This document shows positions 39,060 to 48,392 of a stretch of 64,000 nt of DNA, piece after piece. The DNA is taken from assembly GCF_025149785.1 (NCBI RefSeq), contig NZ_CP102277.1, forward strand, positions 620,001 through 684,000, written 5' to 3'. Source of the stretch: Coprococcus comes ATCC 27758. Lineage in GTDB: Bacteria > Bacillota > Clostridia > Lachnospirales > Lachnospiraceae. Every line of letters starts with the position of its first letter. Within the stretch, counting starts at the first letter, position 1. The translations under genes were made by a program, and so were the position numbers. The notes beneath the pieces were generated by a model. That model made no database searches and was not told the DNA's origin. It worked only from the letters and a program-made list of their open reading frames with translations.

Positions 39060-40148
39060 ATGATATCAAATCAGATACTGCAGAATACGATTGAAGGGTT
39101 GAAATCAATTACAAGGATTGATCTTGGAGTGATGGATACAGATGGAAAGACTTTGGCGACAACATTTCCGGAGCCTGGAGATTATGAGAATGCCGTTCTT
39201 TCGTTTGTAGAATCTCCGGCAGAAAGTCAGGTGATTCAGGGGTATCAGTTTTTCAAAATTTATGATGAACACCAGCTGGAGTACATTCTGATCGCCAATG
39301 GCGGCAGTGAAGATGTTTATATGGTTGGCAAGATTGCAGCCTTCCAGATCCAGAATCTTCTGGTAGCATATAAGGAGCGTTTTGACAAGGATAATTTCAT
39401 CAAAAACCTCCTTCTTGACAACCTTCTTCTGGTGGATATTTATAATCGCGCCAAAAAATTACATATTGACACAGAGGTAAAACGTGATATCTTTATAGTT
39501 GAGACTTCTCGGGAGAGAGATGTCAGTGCGCTTGACAGTCTCCGTTCTGTTCTGGGTGGAAAGGGCAAGGACTTTATTACAGCTGTTGATGAGAAGAACA
39601 TCATCGTAGTAAAAGAATTAGGTCCTGGCGATGGATATCCGGAGATGGACAAGACTGCGCATGAGATTCTTGATCTTCTGAAAGCAGAAGGAGAAGAGAA
39701 TATCCGTATCGCATATGGTACGATCGTCAATGACATCAAAGAAGTATCCAAGTCTTACAAAGAAGCGAAGCTTGCGCTCGATGTAGGAAAGATCTTCTTC
39801 GACGAGAAGGAAGTTATTGCATATAGTGCGCTTGGAATCGGACGACTGATCTATCAGCTTCCAATTCCGCTCTGCAAGATGTTTATCCGCGAAATTTTTG
39901 AGGGGAAATCTCCGGACGAATTTGATGAAGAGACGCTCACGACCATCAATAAGTTCTTTGAGAACAGCCTGAATGTTTCCGAGACATCAAGACAGCTGTA
40001 TATTCACAGAAATACACTGGTGTACCGTCTTGACAAACTGCAGAAGAGCACAGGACTGGATCTGCGCGTATTTGAGGACGCAATCACATTTAAGATCGCG
40101 CTGATGGTAGTCAAATATATGAAATACATGGAAACACTGGAGTATTAA
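39060..40148 (+). CDS. PucR/CdaR-type helix-turn-helix regulator
   Basis: A 362-residue regulator. The N-terminal 120 residues resemble a sugar-diacid-binding or PAS-like sensor (LGVMDTDGKTLATTFPEPGD). A middle GGDEF-like region of the CdaR type carries RIAYGTIVNDIKEVSKSYKE. The C-terminal HTH_30 domain near 300-355 has SLNVSETSRQLYIHRNTLVY followed by RLDKLQKSTGLDLR. GGATGGAGGAGAGAA precedes the ATG. The ligand is unknown. Its place 34 bases before ftsE suggests that it is co-transcribed with, or controls, the division/wall operon. Confidence 0.88.
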   Translation: MISNQILQNTIEGLKSITRIDLGVMDTDGKTLATTFPEPGDYENAVLSFVESPAESQVIQGYQFFKIYDEHQLEYILIANGGSEDVYMVGKIAAFQIQNLLVAYKERFDKDNFIKNLLLDNLLLVDIYNRAKKLHIDTEVKRDIFIVETSRERDVSALDSLRSVLGGKGKDFITAVDEKNIIVVKELGPGDGYPEMDKTAHEILDLLKAEGEENIRIAYGTIVNDIKEVSKSYKEAKLALDVGKIFFDEKEVIAYSALGIGRLIYQLPIPLCKMFIREIFEGKSPDEFDEETLTTINKFFENSLNVSETSRQLYIHRNTLVYRLDKLQKSTGLDLRVFEDAITFKIALMVVKYMKYMETLEY

Positions 40149-40182
40149 GTTATATCGGAGTATGGATAATTAGGAGGAGCAT

Positions 40183-40869
40183 ATGATAGAACTTAAAGAA
40201 GTTACCAAGGAATACTCGAAGGGTATTGCTGCACTCAATGGTATCAACCTTCGGATCGAACAGGGAGAGTTCGTATTCGTAGTTGGAGACAGCGGTTCCG
40301 GAAAGTCTACGTTGATACGTCTTCTGATGAAGGAGATCGAACCAACGTCAGGTACGATTATTGTCAACGGTCAGAATCTGAATCGTATGAAACATCGCCA
40401 GATTCCGCAGTACAGAAGAGGAATCGGCGTTGTATTCCAGGATTTCAGACTTCTGAAAGACCGCAATATTTATGAGAATATTGCATTTGCACAGCGGGTT
40501 ACAGAAAAATCAACCCGTGTCATCAAAAAGAAAGTGCCGGCGGCTCTGTCACTTGTCGGACTGGCACAGAAGTACAAAGCGTTCCCGAAGGAATTGTCTG
40601 GTGGGGAACAGCAGAGAGTTGCAATTGCCAGAGCAGTTGTCAATGAGCCTGCTATTTTGCTGGCTGATGAGCCGACAGGAAACCTGGATCCAACCAACTC
40701 ATGGGAAATCATGAAACTTCTTGAAGAAGCGAACGAGAGAGGAACTACAGTTCTGGTAGTTACTCACAACCAGGAAATTGTAAACGAGATGAAAAAGCGC
40801 GTTATTACGATGAAGAAGGGTGTCATTGTCAGCGACGAACAAGAAGGTGGGTATAAGCATGAGGATTAG
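40183..40869 (+). CDS. ftsE: Cell-division ABC transporter ATPase FtsE
   Basis: A 228-residue ABC ATPase forming the FtsEX complex, which activates peptidoglycan hydrolases at the septum or sidewall. Walker A is GDSGSGKSTLIR near residue 37, the Q-loop is in FQDFRLL, the signature is LSGGEQQRVAIARA near 139, and Walker B is ILLADEPTGN near 160. All are intact. GGAGGAGCAT precedes the ATG. It overlaps ftsX by 11 bases. The downstream coiled-coil M23 peptidase is the expected FtsEX-controlled hydrolase. Confidence 0.96.
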   Translation: MIELKEVTKEYSKGIAALNGINLRIEQGEFVFVVGDSGSGKSTLIRLLMKEIEPTSGTIIVNGQNLNRMKHRQIPQYRRGIGVVFQDFRLLKDRNIYENIAFAQRVTEKSTRVIKKKVPAALSLVGLAQKYKAFPKELSGGEQQRVAIARAVVNEPAILLADEPTGNLDPTNSWEIMKLLEEANERGTTVLVVTHNQEIVNEMKKRVITMKKGVIVSDEQEGGYKHED

Positions 40870-41767
40870 TACAGTTGGATACTCCGCGAAACAGGGAGTT
40901 AAGAATATTGGAAGAAATAAGATGTTTTCACTGGCATCTGTTGCAACTATGGCTGCATGTATCTTTGTGTTCGGACTGTTTTTCTCAATTATTATGAACT
41001 TTCAGTATATTGTACACAAAGCAGAAGAAGGTGTGGCAATCACTGTATTTTTTAATGATGATGCAACGCAGGAGCAGATTGATAATATTGGCGCACAGCT
41101 TAAAAAGCAGGATGGTGTAAAAGAGATCAAGTATGTGTCTGCGGACGAAGCATGGGAGACATTTAAAGATCAGTATTTTGGCGAATCAAGTGACCTTGCA
41201 GAAGGATTTAAAAATGATAACCCTCTGGCAGGATCTGACAACTATGAAGTATATATGACAGATGTGGCTTCACAGAAGAAGCTGGTTTCCTTTGCGGAAA
41301 GCCTTGACGGGGTTCGCAAGGTTAACAAATCAGATACCGTAGCCAATACACTGAACAGTGTGAACAAGCTGGTATGGTATGTATCGGTTGTTATCATCGC
41401 GATTCTTCTGGCAGTATCCATTTTCCTGATCAGCAATACGGTCACAATGGGTATTACTGTCCGAAGGGAAGAGATTGCAATCATGAAATATATCGGTGCG
41501 AAGGATGGTTTTGTACGGGCACCGTTTATCATTGAAGGTATCCTGATCGGTCTTGTCGGTGCGGCGATTCCGCTTGGTATCCTTTATGTACTTTATAATA
41601 GAGCAATTACTTATATTCTTACAAAATTCAGTCTGCTGAATAATATTCTGGATTTCCTTCCGGTGGGGCAGGTATACAAGACACTGCTTCCGGTCGGACT
41701 TTTACTGGGAATCGGAATTGGTTTTGTGGGAAGTTTCTTTACGATTAGAAAGCACTTAAGAGTCTAG
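40859..41767 (+). CDS. ftsX: Cell-division membrane protein FtsX
   Basis: A 302-residue membrane partner of FtsE. Four transmembrane segments lie near 23-48, 175-200, 225-248 and 272-295; a large extracellular loop of about 120 residues between the first two (from AITVFFNDDATQEQIDNIGA onward) is where FtsX binds the hydrolase. The ATG at 40859 overlaps the end of ftsE; the frame opens earlier at 40820 within ftsE. Length is normal for Gram-positive FtsX. Confidence 0.95.
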   Translation: MRISTVGYSAKQGVKNIGRNKMFSLASVATMAACIFVFGLFFSIIMNFQYIVHKAEEGVAITVFFNDDATQEQIDNIGAQLKKQDGVKEIKYVSADEAWETFKDQYFGESSDLAEGFKNDNPLAGSDNYEVYMTDVASQKKLVSFAESLDGVRKVNKSDTVANTLNSVNKLVWYVSVVIIAILLAVSIFLISNTVTMGITVRREEIAIMKYIGAKDGFVRAPFIIEGILIGLVGAAIPLGILYVLYNRAITYILTKFSLLNNILDFLPVGQVYKTLLPVGLLLGIGIGFVGSFFTIRKHLRV

Positions 41768-41793
41768 TCGCATAATATTTAAGGGAGACGAAT

Positions 41794-42966
41794 ATGATAA
41801 GAGGGAAAAAGATACTTGGGGCGTTACTGGCGTTTACGCTTTGCTTCGGTATGGTAATTCCGGCACAGGCTGATGATATTTCGGATGCGAAAAAGAAGCA
41901 GCAGGAGCTGGAACAGCAGAAAAATACGGCTGAGGCGGAGAAGTCGGAACTTTCTTCTGAACTGGATTCCATTGTATCAAAGATGGAGAAGACACAGTCA
42001 GATCTGACTGCAAAAGAGACTGAGATCAATGATGCAGAGACAGAGCTGGTAACTGCGAAAGCCAACGAAGATGACCAGTACCAGACGATGAAGCTGCGTA
42101 TCAAGTATATGTATGAGAACGGGAGCAATGAATTCCTGGAGATCCTGATGGAAGCTAACAGTATTGCAGATCTGCTGAACAAAGCAGAATACATCAATAA
42201 GATTTCCAAATGCGACCGTGAACTTCTTGTAGAATACGAAGATACAAGAAAAGATGTCGAGAACAGAGAAAGTGCACTTAAAAAAGAGTATGCAGAGCTG
42301 GAAAACCTGCAGGATGAACTTGCGGGAGAACAGGCAAATGTAGAAAAGCTTCTTGCTGATAAGAACATTCAGATCAATAACCTGACATCTGAGATCAGCA
42401 GTAACGCTGACAAGCTGAAGCAACTGATTGCAGAAGCAGAGGCGGCAGAAGCCCGCAGAAAAGAAGCAGAAGCGACGGCAGCCGCTCAGGCTGCACAGGC
42501 AGCGGCGGCAGCTCAGGCATCAGCTTCGTCAGGCACAAGCAGTTCAGGCAATACAAGCAGCAATGCAAGTGCAACGGGAACCGGATCACTTACACATCCG
42601 GTACCGGGAGCAGCGATTACCAGTGGCTTTGGCGGACGTGTGGCACCGACTGCAGGTGCAACAACCGGTCATGACGGAATCGATTATGGTGCAGGATACG
42701 GAGCAGCAGTTTATGCGGCTGATTCTGGAACTGTTATTACCGCACAGTACAATAGTGCACGTGGAAATTACATCGTAGTCAATCACGGTAATGGAATGCA
42801 GACATGGTATCAGCATCTGAGTTCGATGAATGTTACCGTGGGACAGACGGTGGCAAGAGGTCAGGTGATCGGAAATGTCGGTACGACCGGAATTTCCACA
42901 GGACCACATCTTCACTTTGAAGTTCATGTAGGTGGTGTACCGGTCAATCCACTGAACTATCTGTAA
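41794..42966 (+). CDS. Coiled-coil M23 peptidase (PcsB/EnvC-like)
   Basis: A 390-residue secreted protein: signal peptide about 1-26 (cleaved after PAQA), long coiled coil about 28-225, an Ala/Ser/Thr-rich linker near 226-266, and a LytM/M23 domain to the end. The metal site residues are in TTGHDGIDYG near 290-299 and GPHLHFEVH near 369-377, both complete, so this should be an active endopeptidase rather than a degenerate activator like EnvC. It lies 26 bases behind ftsX. By analogy with PcsB and EnvC, FtsEX would control it through the coiled coil. Confidence 0.93.
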   Translation: MIRGKKILGALLAFTLCFGMVIPAQADDISDAKKKQQELEQQKNTAEAEKSELSSELDSIVSKMEKTQSDLTAKETEINDAETELVTAKANEDDQYQTMKLRIKYMYENGSNEFLEILMEANSIADLLNKAEYINKISKCDRELLVEYEDTRKDVENRESALKKEYAELENLQDELAGEQANVEKLLADKNIQINNLTSEISSNADKLKQLIAEAEAAEARRKEAEATAAAQAAQAAAAAQASASSGTSSSGNTSSNASATGTGSLTHPVPGAAITSGFGGRVAPTAGATTGHDGIDYGAGYGAAVYAADSGTVITAQYNSARGNYIVVNHGNGMQTWYQHLSSMNVTVGQTVARGQVIGNVGTTGISTGPHLHFEVHVGGVPVNPLNYL

Positions 42967-42995
42967 GATAATACATAACAGGTATGAAAGAGTAA

Positions 42996-44204
42996 ATGAT
43001 GGAAAATAATAAAAAGAATTTTTGGAAGGGGGCGCTTGCAGGCGCCCTCGCCATGTTTATGGTAGGTGCTGCGGCACTTGGAATTATGAATGTCGCAGGT
43101 GTAGACCTTGGGACCAGTCAGGAAAAGGTTGTAAATGCGCAGGAAGAGAAAAAACTGAATAAACTGAAAAAGCTGATTGATGAAAATTATCTTTATACAG
43201 ATGATTTGAAAGAAGAAGATCTGGAGAACGGACTTTACAGTGGATACATTAATGCACTGGGAGATCCATATTCCGTATACTATGATGAAGAACAGACTAA
43301 ATCCCTGCAGGAATCAACTTCGGGAGAGTATTCGGGAATCGGAGTTGTTTTTTCACAGAATCAGGAAACTAAGGTGATCACTGCAGTTCAGGTTTATGAG
43401 AACAGCCCGGCGAATGAAGCAGGTATCCAGGTAAATGATATTCTGTATAAGGTTGGAGATAAGGACGTAAGTGGAACGGATCTTTCCGATGTTGTACAGC
43501 TGATCCGCGGTGTAGAGAATACGACTGTTGATATCACAGTCCTGCGTGGGGATGATGCGAAGGAAGTGACAATGACGGTTACCCGGAGAAAAATCCAGGT
43601 GGAGACAGTCAAGTCTGAAATGAAGGATGACCAGATCGGTTATATCCGGGTTACGGAATTTGACAGTGTGACCTACGACCAGTTCAAGAGTGCACTTGAC
43701 AGTCTGGAGGATCAGGGGATGAAAGGACTTGTGGTTGACCTTCGGGCAAATCCGGGAGGCAATCTTGCGACAGTCACACAGATGCTGGATCTGCTGTTGC
43801 CAAAAGGTACGATCGTGTCAACAAAAGACAAAAGTGGTCACGAAGAGGTGATCTCATCGGATGATGAACACCAGTTTACGAAGCCGATGTCGGTTGTTGT
43901 TGACGGCAACAGTGCAAGTGCTTCCGAGATTTTTGCCGGAGCGATCCAGGACTACGGACTTGGATCGATCGTCGGAACAACAACTTACGGAAAAGGAATC
44001 GTTCAGCAGATTTTTGATCTTGGAGACGGAACCTGTGTGAAGCTGACAATGGCTGAGTACTATACTCCGAATGGAAGAAATATTCACAAAAAAGGAATTA
44101 CGCCGGACGTAGAAGTTGAATATCAGCAGGATGAGAATAATCCGAATGCAGATAATCAGCTTGATGCAGCATTGGAACAGGTGAGAAATAAAATCAATCA
44201 ATAA
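42996..44204 (+). CDS. S41-family carboxy-terminal processing protease (CtpA-like)
   Basis: A 402-residue membrane-anchored serine protease. Signal/anchor helix about 10-30; PDZ domain about 100-180 (SGIGVVFSQNQE, NSPANEAGIQVNDILYKVGD); the S41 core has the catalytic Ser in GNSASASEIFAGAI near 304 and the Lys in GTTTYGKGIVQ near 330. Two adjacent ATG codons (42996 and 42999) could start it. It lies 29 bases after the M23 gene, so it may tune levels of wall hydrolases, as Prc/NlpI does in enteric bacteria; that link is inference. A terminator follows at 44217. Confidence 0.93.
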   Translation: MMENNKKNFWKGALAGALAMFMVGAAALGIMNVAGVDLGTSQEKVVNAQEEKKLNKLKKLIDENYLYTDDLKEEDLENGLYSGYINALGDPYSVYYDEEQTKSLQESTSGEYSGIGVVFSQNQETKVITAVQVYENSPANEAGIQVNDILYKVGDKDVSGTDLSDVVQLIRGVENTTVDITVLRGDDAKEVTMTVTRRKIQVETVKSEMKDDQIGYIRVTEFDSVTYDQFKSALDSLEDQGMKGLVVDLRANPGGNLATVTQMLDLLLPKGTIVSTKDKSGHEEVISSDDEHQFTKPMSVVVDGNSASASEIFAGAIQDYGLGSIVGTTTYGKGIVQQIFDLGDGTCVKLTMAEYYTPNGRNIHKKGITPDVEVEYQQDENNPNADNQLDAALEQVRNKINQ

Positions 44205-44216
44205 CAGAAATCCGGA

Positions 44217-44250
44217 GGGAATGCCGAAAACGGCATTCCCTTTTAGTTTT
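44217..44250 (+). terminator. Terminator after the S41 protease gene
   Basis: GGGAATGCCG (44217-44226) and CGGCATTCCC (44231-44240) with a four-A loop, then TTTTAGTTTTT. It separates the ftsEX unit from the pyr operon. Confidence 0.9.
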
Positions 44251-44350
44251 TAATATGATATCATAAGTAAAGAATATTTTTTTTCAGGTAACAAAAGGAC
44301 AATACTTTCTGTTACAGCAAAAATATAAATAGAAAACTGGAGGGAATAAG

Positions 44351-45277
44351 ATGATTAACAAATTAGTCGCTAACATTAAAAAAACAGGAGCACCTATCGT
44401 TGTCGGACTGGATCCGATGCTTTCCTATGTACCAGAGCAGGTACAGAAAAAGGCATTTGCAGAGTATGGCGAGACTTTGGAAGGAGCAGCAGAAGCTATC
44501 TGGCAGTTCAACAAAGAGATCGTGGATAAGACTTATGATCTGATCCCGGCAGTTAAACCGCAGATCGCTATGTACGAACAGTTTGGAATTCCGGGACTTC
44601 AGGCATTCAAGAAGACGGTAGACTACTGTAAAGAAAAAGGACTTGTTGTCATCGGAGATATCAAGAGAGGTGATATCGGTTCTACTTCAGCAGCATATGC
44701 TGTTGGACATCTTGGAAGGGTTCAGGTAGGAAGCAAATCCTATGTACCGTTCGATGAAGATTTCGCTACTGTGAATCCGTATCTTGGATCTGACGGAGTA
44801 AAGCCATTTATTGAAGTATGTAAAGAAGAGAAGAAAGGTCTTTTTATCCTTGTTAAGACATCCAATCCATCCAGTGGAGAATTCCAGGATCGGCTGATCG
44901 ATGGTCGTCCGCTTTACGAACTGGTCGGAGAAAAGGTTGCCGAGTGGGGAGCAGACTGCATGGGTGATGATTATAGCTACATCGGAGCAGTTGTGGGAGC
45001 TACTTATCCGGAGATGGGAAAAGTCCTTCGTAAAGTAATGCCGAAATCCTACATTCTGGTTCCGGGATACGGTGCACAAGGTGGAAAAGGAAAAGATCTG
45101 GTTCATTTCTTTAATGAAGATGGACTTGGAGCAATCGTAAACTCATCCAGAGGAATCATTGCAGCATATAAGCAGGAAGCTTATGCAAAATACGGTGCAG
45201 AGAACTTTGGAGATGCATCCCGTGCAGCAGTAGAAGCCATGGTAGCAGATATCAAAGGCGCGCTTGAGAACAGATAA
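44351..45277 (+). CDS. pyrF: Orotidine 5'-phosphate decarboxylase
   Basis: A 308-residue enzyme that makes UMP from OMP, the last step of UMP synthesis. The catalytic Asp-Lys-Asp set is in VVIGDIKRGDIGSTSAAYA near 101-119. Length and the VGLDPMLSYVPEQV start place it in the long PyrF subgroup (about 270-310 residues) rather than the short Bacillus type. GGAGGG precedes the ATG. It heads the operon pyrF-pyrK-pyrD-pyrE. The leader 44251-44350 has the inverted repeat GTAAC/GTTAC near 44289-44314, but I see no clear PyrR site. Confidence 0.96.
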   Translation: MINKLVANIKKTGAPIVVGLDPMLSYVPEQVQKKAFAEYGETLEGAAEAIWQFNKEIVDKTYDLIPAVKPQIAMYEQFGIPGLQAFKKTVDYCKEKGLVVIGDIKRGDIGSTSAAYAVGHLGRVQVGSKSYVPFDEDFATVNPYLGSDGVKPFIEVCKEEKKGLFILVKTSNPSSGEFQDRLIDGRPLYELVGEKVAEWGADCMGDDYSYIGAVVGATYPEMGKVLRKVMPKSYILVPGYGAQGGKGKDLVHFFNEDGLGAIVNSSRGIIAAYKQEAYAKYGAENFGDASRAAVEAMVADIKGALENR

Positions 45278-45348
45278 GAGAAAAGAATGAGCCGGTGTGA
45301 CAGAAGCTTCTGACATACCGGCAAATCCGGATTATAGGAGAATAGAAG

Positions 45349-46134
45349 ATGACTACAAAGAAAAAAGAACAGGCAAAGGTTGTATCGCAGGAGCAGCTTG
45401 CTGATGGAATCTTCAGTATGTGGATCCAGACAGAAGCAGCAGGGAGTGCAAGACCGGGGCAGTTTATTTCCATGTATACCAATGATGGAAGCAAGCTTCT
45501 TCCACGCCCGATCAGTATCTGTGAGATTGATAAAGAAGGTGGAAAACTTCGTGTGGTTTACCGTGTAACAGGGGAAAAAACCGGAACAGAAGAATTTTCA
45601 CAGATGAAGGCAGGAGATACCATTCCGGTGATCGGACCACTTGGTAATGGATTCCCATTTGAGAAGGCCGAAGGAAAGAAGGTATTTCTGATGGGAGGAG
45701 GAATCGGTGTGCCGCCGATCCTGGAGCTTGCAAAACAGATGAAATGTGAGAAAAAGCAGATTGTGGTTGGATACCGTGATGCACATACCTTCCTGAAAGA
45801 AGAATTTGAACAGGCAGGAGAGCTTTATATTTCAACCGAAGATGGCAGTGTCGGAACAAAAGGAAATGTCATGGATGCAATCCGTGAGAATGCGCTGGAA
45901 GCAGATATGATCTATGCCTGTGGACCAACTCCGATGCTCCGTGCGATCAAACAGTATGCAGAAACAAACGGAATCGAATGCTATATTTCTCTGGAAGAGA
46001 GAATGGCATGTGGAATCGGTGCCTGTCTTGCGTGCGTGTGCAAGTCAAAGGAAAAGGATGCGCACAGCAATGTGCACAACAAACGTATCTGTAAAGACGG
46101 ACCGGTATTTCTTTCTACGGAGGTGGAAATTTAA
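45349..46134 (+). CDS. pyrK: Dihydroorotate dehydrogenase B, electron-transfer subunit
   Basis: A 261-residue flavin/iron-sulfur protein that passes electrons from dihydroorotate oxidation to NAD+. FAD-binding motif RPISICEID near 50; NAD-binding GGGIGVPPILELAK near 120; 2Fe-2S cluster Cys ligands in MACGIGACLACVC near 219-231 and a fourth in KRICKDGP near 245. All are present. It overlaps pyrD by one base, as expected for a two-subunit enzyme. Confidence 0.95.
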   Translation: MTTKKKEQAKVVSQEQLADGIFSMWIQTEAAGSARPGQFISMYTNDGSKLLPRPISICEIDKEGGKLRVVYRVTGEKTGTEEFSQMKAGDTIPVIGPLGNGFPFEKAEGKKVFLMGGGIGVPPILELAKQMKCEKKQIVVGYRDAHTFLKEEFEQAGELYISTEDGSVGTKGNVMDAIRENALEADMIYACGPTPMLRAIKQYAETNGIECYISLEERMACGIGACLACVCKSKEKDAHSNVHNKRICKDGPVFLSTEVEI

Positions 46135-47036
46135 TGGATATGCGTGTAAATATTGCCGGAGTAGAATGGAAGAATCCGGTAACAGTGGCATCAGGAACCT
46201 TCGGATCAGGAGAAGAGTTTTCTGAATTTGTAGATCTGAACAAGCTTGGAGCTGTGACAACAAAAGGTGTGGCAAATGTACCGTGGCCGGGCAATCCGAC
46301 TCCGCGTGTAGCCGAGGTTTACGGCGGAATGATGAACGCCATAGGACTTCAGAATCCGGGAATCGATCTGTTCTGTAAAAGAGATATTCCGTATCTGAAA
46401 AACTATGATACCAAGATCATTGTGAATGTCTGCGGACATGCACCGGAAGAGTATCTTGAAGTGGTAGAACGCCTTGCGGATGAACCGATCGATATGATGG
46501 AAATCAACATTTCCTGCCCGAATGTCAATGCAGGATTCCTTGCTTTCGGACAGGATGCAAAGCATGTAGAAGAGCTGACCGGACAGATCAAGAAGATCGC
46601 AAAGCAGCCGATCATCATGAAGTTGACACCGAATGTAACCGATATTACTGAGATAGCAAAAGCGGCAGAAGCAGGCGGTGCGGACGCAGTTTCCCTGATC
46701 AATACCCTGACCGGTATGAAGATTGATATCAATCGTAAGACATTTGCGGTGGCAAATAAGACCGGAGGTGTATCAGGACCGATCGTCAAACCGATCGCTG
46801 TTCGCATGGTATATCAGGTAGCACAGGCAGTGAACATCCCAATCATTGGGATGGGCGGTATTTCCTGCGCAGAAGATGCGATCGAATTCCTTCTTGCAGG
46901 AGCAAGTGCCGTATCCGTAGGAACAGCCAACTTTCACAATCCGGCAGTGACGATGGAAGTGATCGATGGAATTGAAGCCTACATGAAGAAGAATGGCTTT
47001 GAGTCTGTGAAAGATATGGTTGGAATTGTAAAATAA
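46134..47036 (+). CDS. pyrD: Dihydroorotate dehydrogenase B, catalytic subunit
   Basis: A 300-residue FMN enzyme oxidising dihydroorotate to orotate. The active-site Cys of class 1B is in MEINISCPNVNAG near 122-134; the Lys in IMKLTPNVTDI near 160 and phosphate loop GMGGISCAEDAIEFLLAGA near 238 are conserved. It works with PyrK just upstream. GGAGGTGGAAATTTA precedes the ATG. Length is normal. Confidence 0.96.
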   Translation: MDMRVNIAGVEWKNPVTVASGTFGSGEEFSEFVDLNKLGAVTTKGVANVPWPGNPTPRVAEVYGGMMNAIGLQNPGIDLFCKRDIPYLKNYDTKIIVNVCGHAPEEYLEVVERLADEPIDMMEINISCPNVNAGFLAFGQDAKHVEELTGQIKKIAKQPIIMKLTPNVTDITEIAKAAEAGGADAVSLINTLTGMKIDINRKTFAVANKTGGVSGPIVKPIAVRMVYQVAQAVNIPIIGMGGISCAEDAIEFLLAGASAVSVGTANFHNPAVTMEVIDGIEAYMKKNGFESVKDMVGIVK

Positions 47037-47066
47037 AGAACAGATAAGAGATGGAGGATAAATAAA

Positions 47067-47747
47067 ATGGAAAGCTACAAACAGGAATTTATTGATTTTA
47101 TGGTAGAAAGCCACGTGCTTAAATTTGGAGAATTTACACTGAAAAGCGGAAGAAAGTCCCCTTTCTTCATGAATGCAGGAGCTTATGTGACAGGATCACA
47201 GCTCAAAAGACTCGGTGAATATTACGCAAAAGCAATCCATGACAAATACGGGGATGATTTTGATGTATTATTCGGACCTGCTTACAAAGGAATCCCGCTT
47301 GGAGTTGTAACCGCGATCGCTTACAGTGAATTATACGGAAAAGAGATCCGTTACTGCTCAGACCGTAAAGAAGAAAAAGATCACGGAGCAGATAAGGGAA
47401 GCTTCCTCGGAAGCAAGCTTCAGGACGGAGACCGCGTGGTTATGATCGAAGATGTTACCACATCCGGCAAATCCATGGAAGAGACTGTACCGAAGGTAAG
47501 AGGAGCCGCTGATGTAACAATTGTTGGACTGATGGTATCCCTTGACCGTATGGAAGTAGGAAAAGGCGGTGTGAAATGCGCACTCGATGAAGTAAAGGAT
47601 CTTTACGGATTTGAAACTAATGCAATCGTAACCATGAAGGATGTAGTAGAGCATCTGTACAACAAACCATGCAATGGTGAAATTGTTATCGATGACAAGA
47701 TCAAGGCTGCAATCGACGCATACTATGAGCAGTATGGTGCAAAATAA
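47067..47747 (+). CDS. pyrE: Orotate phosphoribosyltransferase
   Basis: A 226-residue enzyme joining orotate to PRPP. The PRPP-binding motif VVMIEDVTTSGKSMEETV lies near 126-143, LFGPAYKGIPLGV near 70-82 is the other conserved loop, and RKEEKDHGADKG near 104-115 is the flexible catalytic loop with its Lys and His. GGAGGATAAATAAA precedes the ATG. It closes the pyrimidine genes of this operon; the 50-residue membrane protein at 47760 starts 12 bases later. Confidence 0.96.
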   Translation: MESYKQEFIDFMVESHVLKFGEFTLKSGRKSPFFMNAGAYVTGSQLKRLGEYYAKAIHDKYGDDFDVLFGPAYKGIPLGVVTAIAYSELYGKEIRYCSDRKEEKDHGADKGSFLGSKLQDGDRVVMIEDVTTSGKSMEETVPKVRGAADVTIVGLMVSLDRMEVGKGGVKCALDEVKDLYGFETNAIVTMKDVVEHLYNKPCNGEIVIDDKIKAAIDAYYEQYGAK

Positions 47748-47759
47748 GGAGGAGTTACA

Positions 47760-47912
47760 GTGACAGAAAAGACATATAAGGTGATGGGACTTGCCGGCGG
47801 TGCCAATATTGCGATCGGAATTATTTCTATTGTTGTTGGTGTGACAACCGGGATCATTTTGCTTGTCAGCGGTGGAAAGCTGCTTGGTGCGAAAAAGGGA
47901 CTGACATTTTAG
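47760..47912 (+). CDS. 50-residue small membrane protein
   Basis: A GTG at 47760 following AAGGAGGAGTTACA opens a 50-residue frame ending TAG at 47910-47912: MTEKTYKVMGLAGGANIAIG and then a strongly hydrophobic stretch (IISIVVGVTTGIILLVSGG) and a basic end. Strong ribosome site, tight spacing after pyrE (12 bases) and before the VanZ gene (15 bases), and a one-helix membrane profile make it a real gene. No family known to me. Confidence 0.75.
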   Translation: MTEKTYKVMGLAGGANIAIGIISIVVGVTTGIILLVSGGKLLGAKKGLTF

Positions 47913-47927
47913 GAAGGGCGCTTTAAG

Positions 47928-48392
47928 TTGAAAGCAAAGAACAGAAAAAGACTTCGGGTTCTTGGGAAGATTTTATTTGTCCTGTATATTGGATTTTTAT
48001 TTTACTTTCTGATTTTTTCTGACTGGTATGGACGGGAAGGAACCGGGGAATATCATTATAACCTGGTTCTTTTCTGTGAAATAAAAAGATTTTGGCTGTA
48101 TCGAGATGTTTTGGGATGGGTATCTTATGCAAATCTGTTCGGAAATGTCCTGATTTTCATACCATTTGGATTTTTTATGCCGATGGCAAGCCGGTATCGT
48201 AGCTTTTTTCTTACCCTTTTCTACAGTTTTGGAGTGAGCTTCTTTGTGGAGTGCTTTCAGCTGGTAACAAGAGTGGGGAGTTTTGATGTGGATGATATGC
48301 TGCTCAACACCCTTGGCGGTGTGATCGGGTATATCGTCTTCGCGATTTGTAATATGATAAGGAGATGGCACGATGCGAAGCAGGAGAGATAA
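47928..48392 (+). CDS. VanZ-family membrane protein
   Basis: A 154-residue protein with four to five hydrophobic segments and the VanZ pattern: NLVLFCEIKRFW, NLFGNVLIFIPFGFFMP near 80-96, FFVECFQLVTRVGSFDVDDM near 115-134 and LLNTLGGVIGY. VanZ proteins give low-level teicoplanin or cationic-peptide resistance in some hosts; most, as here without van genes nearby, have unknown roles. It starts with TTG at 47928 after GGAAGGGCG. It overlaps the next gene by 20 bases. Confidence 0.88.
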   Translation: MKAKNRKRLRVLGKILFVLYIGFLFYFLIFSDWYGREGTGEYHYNLVLFCEIKRFWLYRDVLGWVSYANLFGNVLIFIPFGFFMPMASRYRSFFLTLFYSFGVSFFVECFQLVTRVGSFDVDDMLLNTLGGVIGYIVFAICNMIRRWHDAKQER

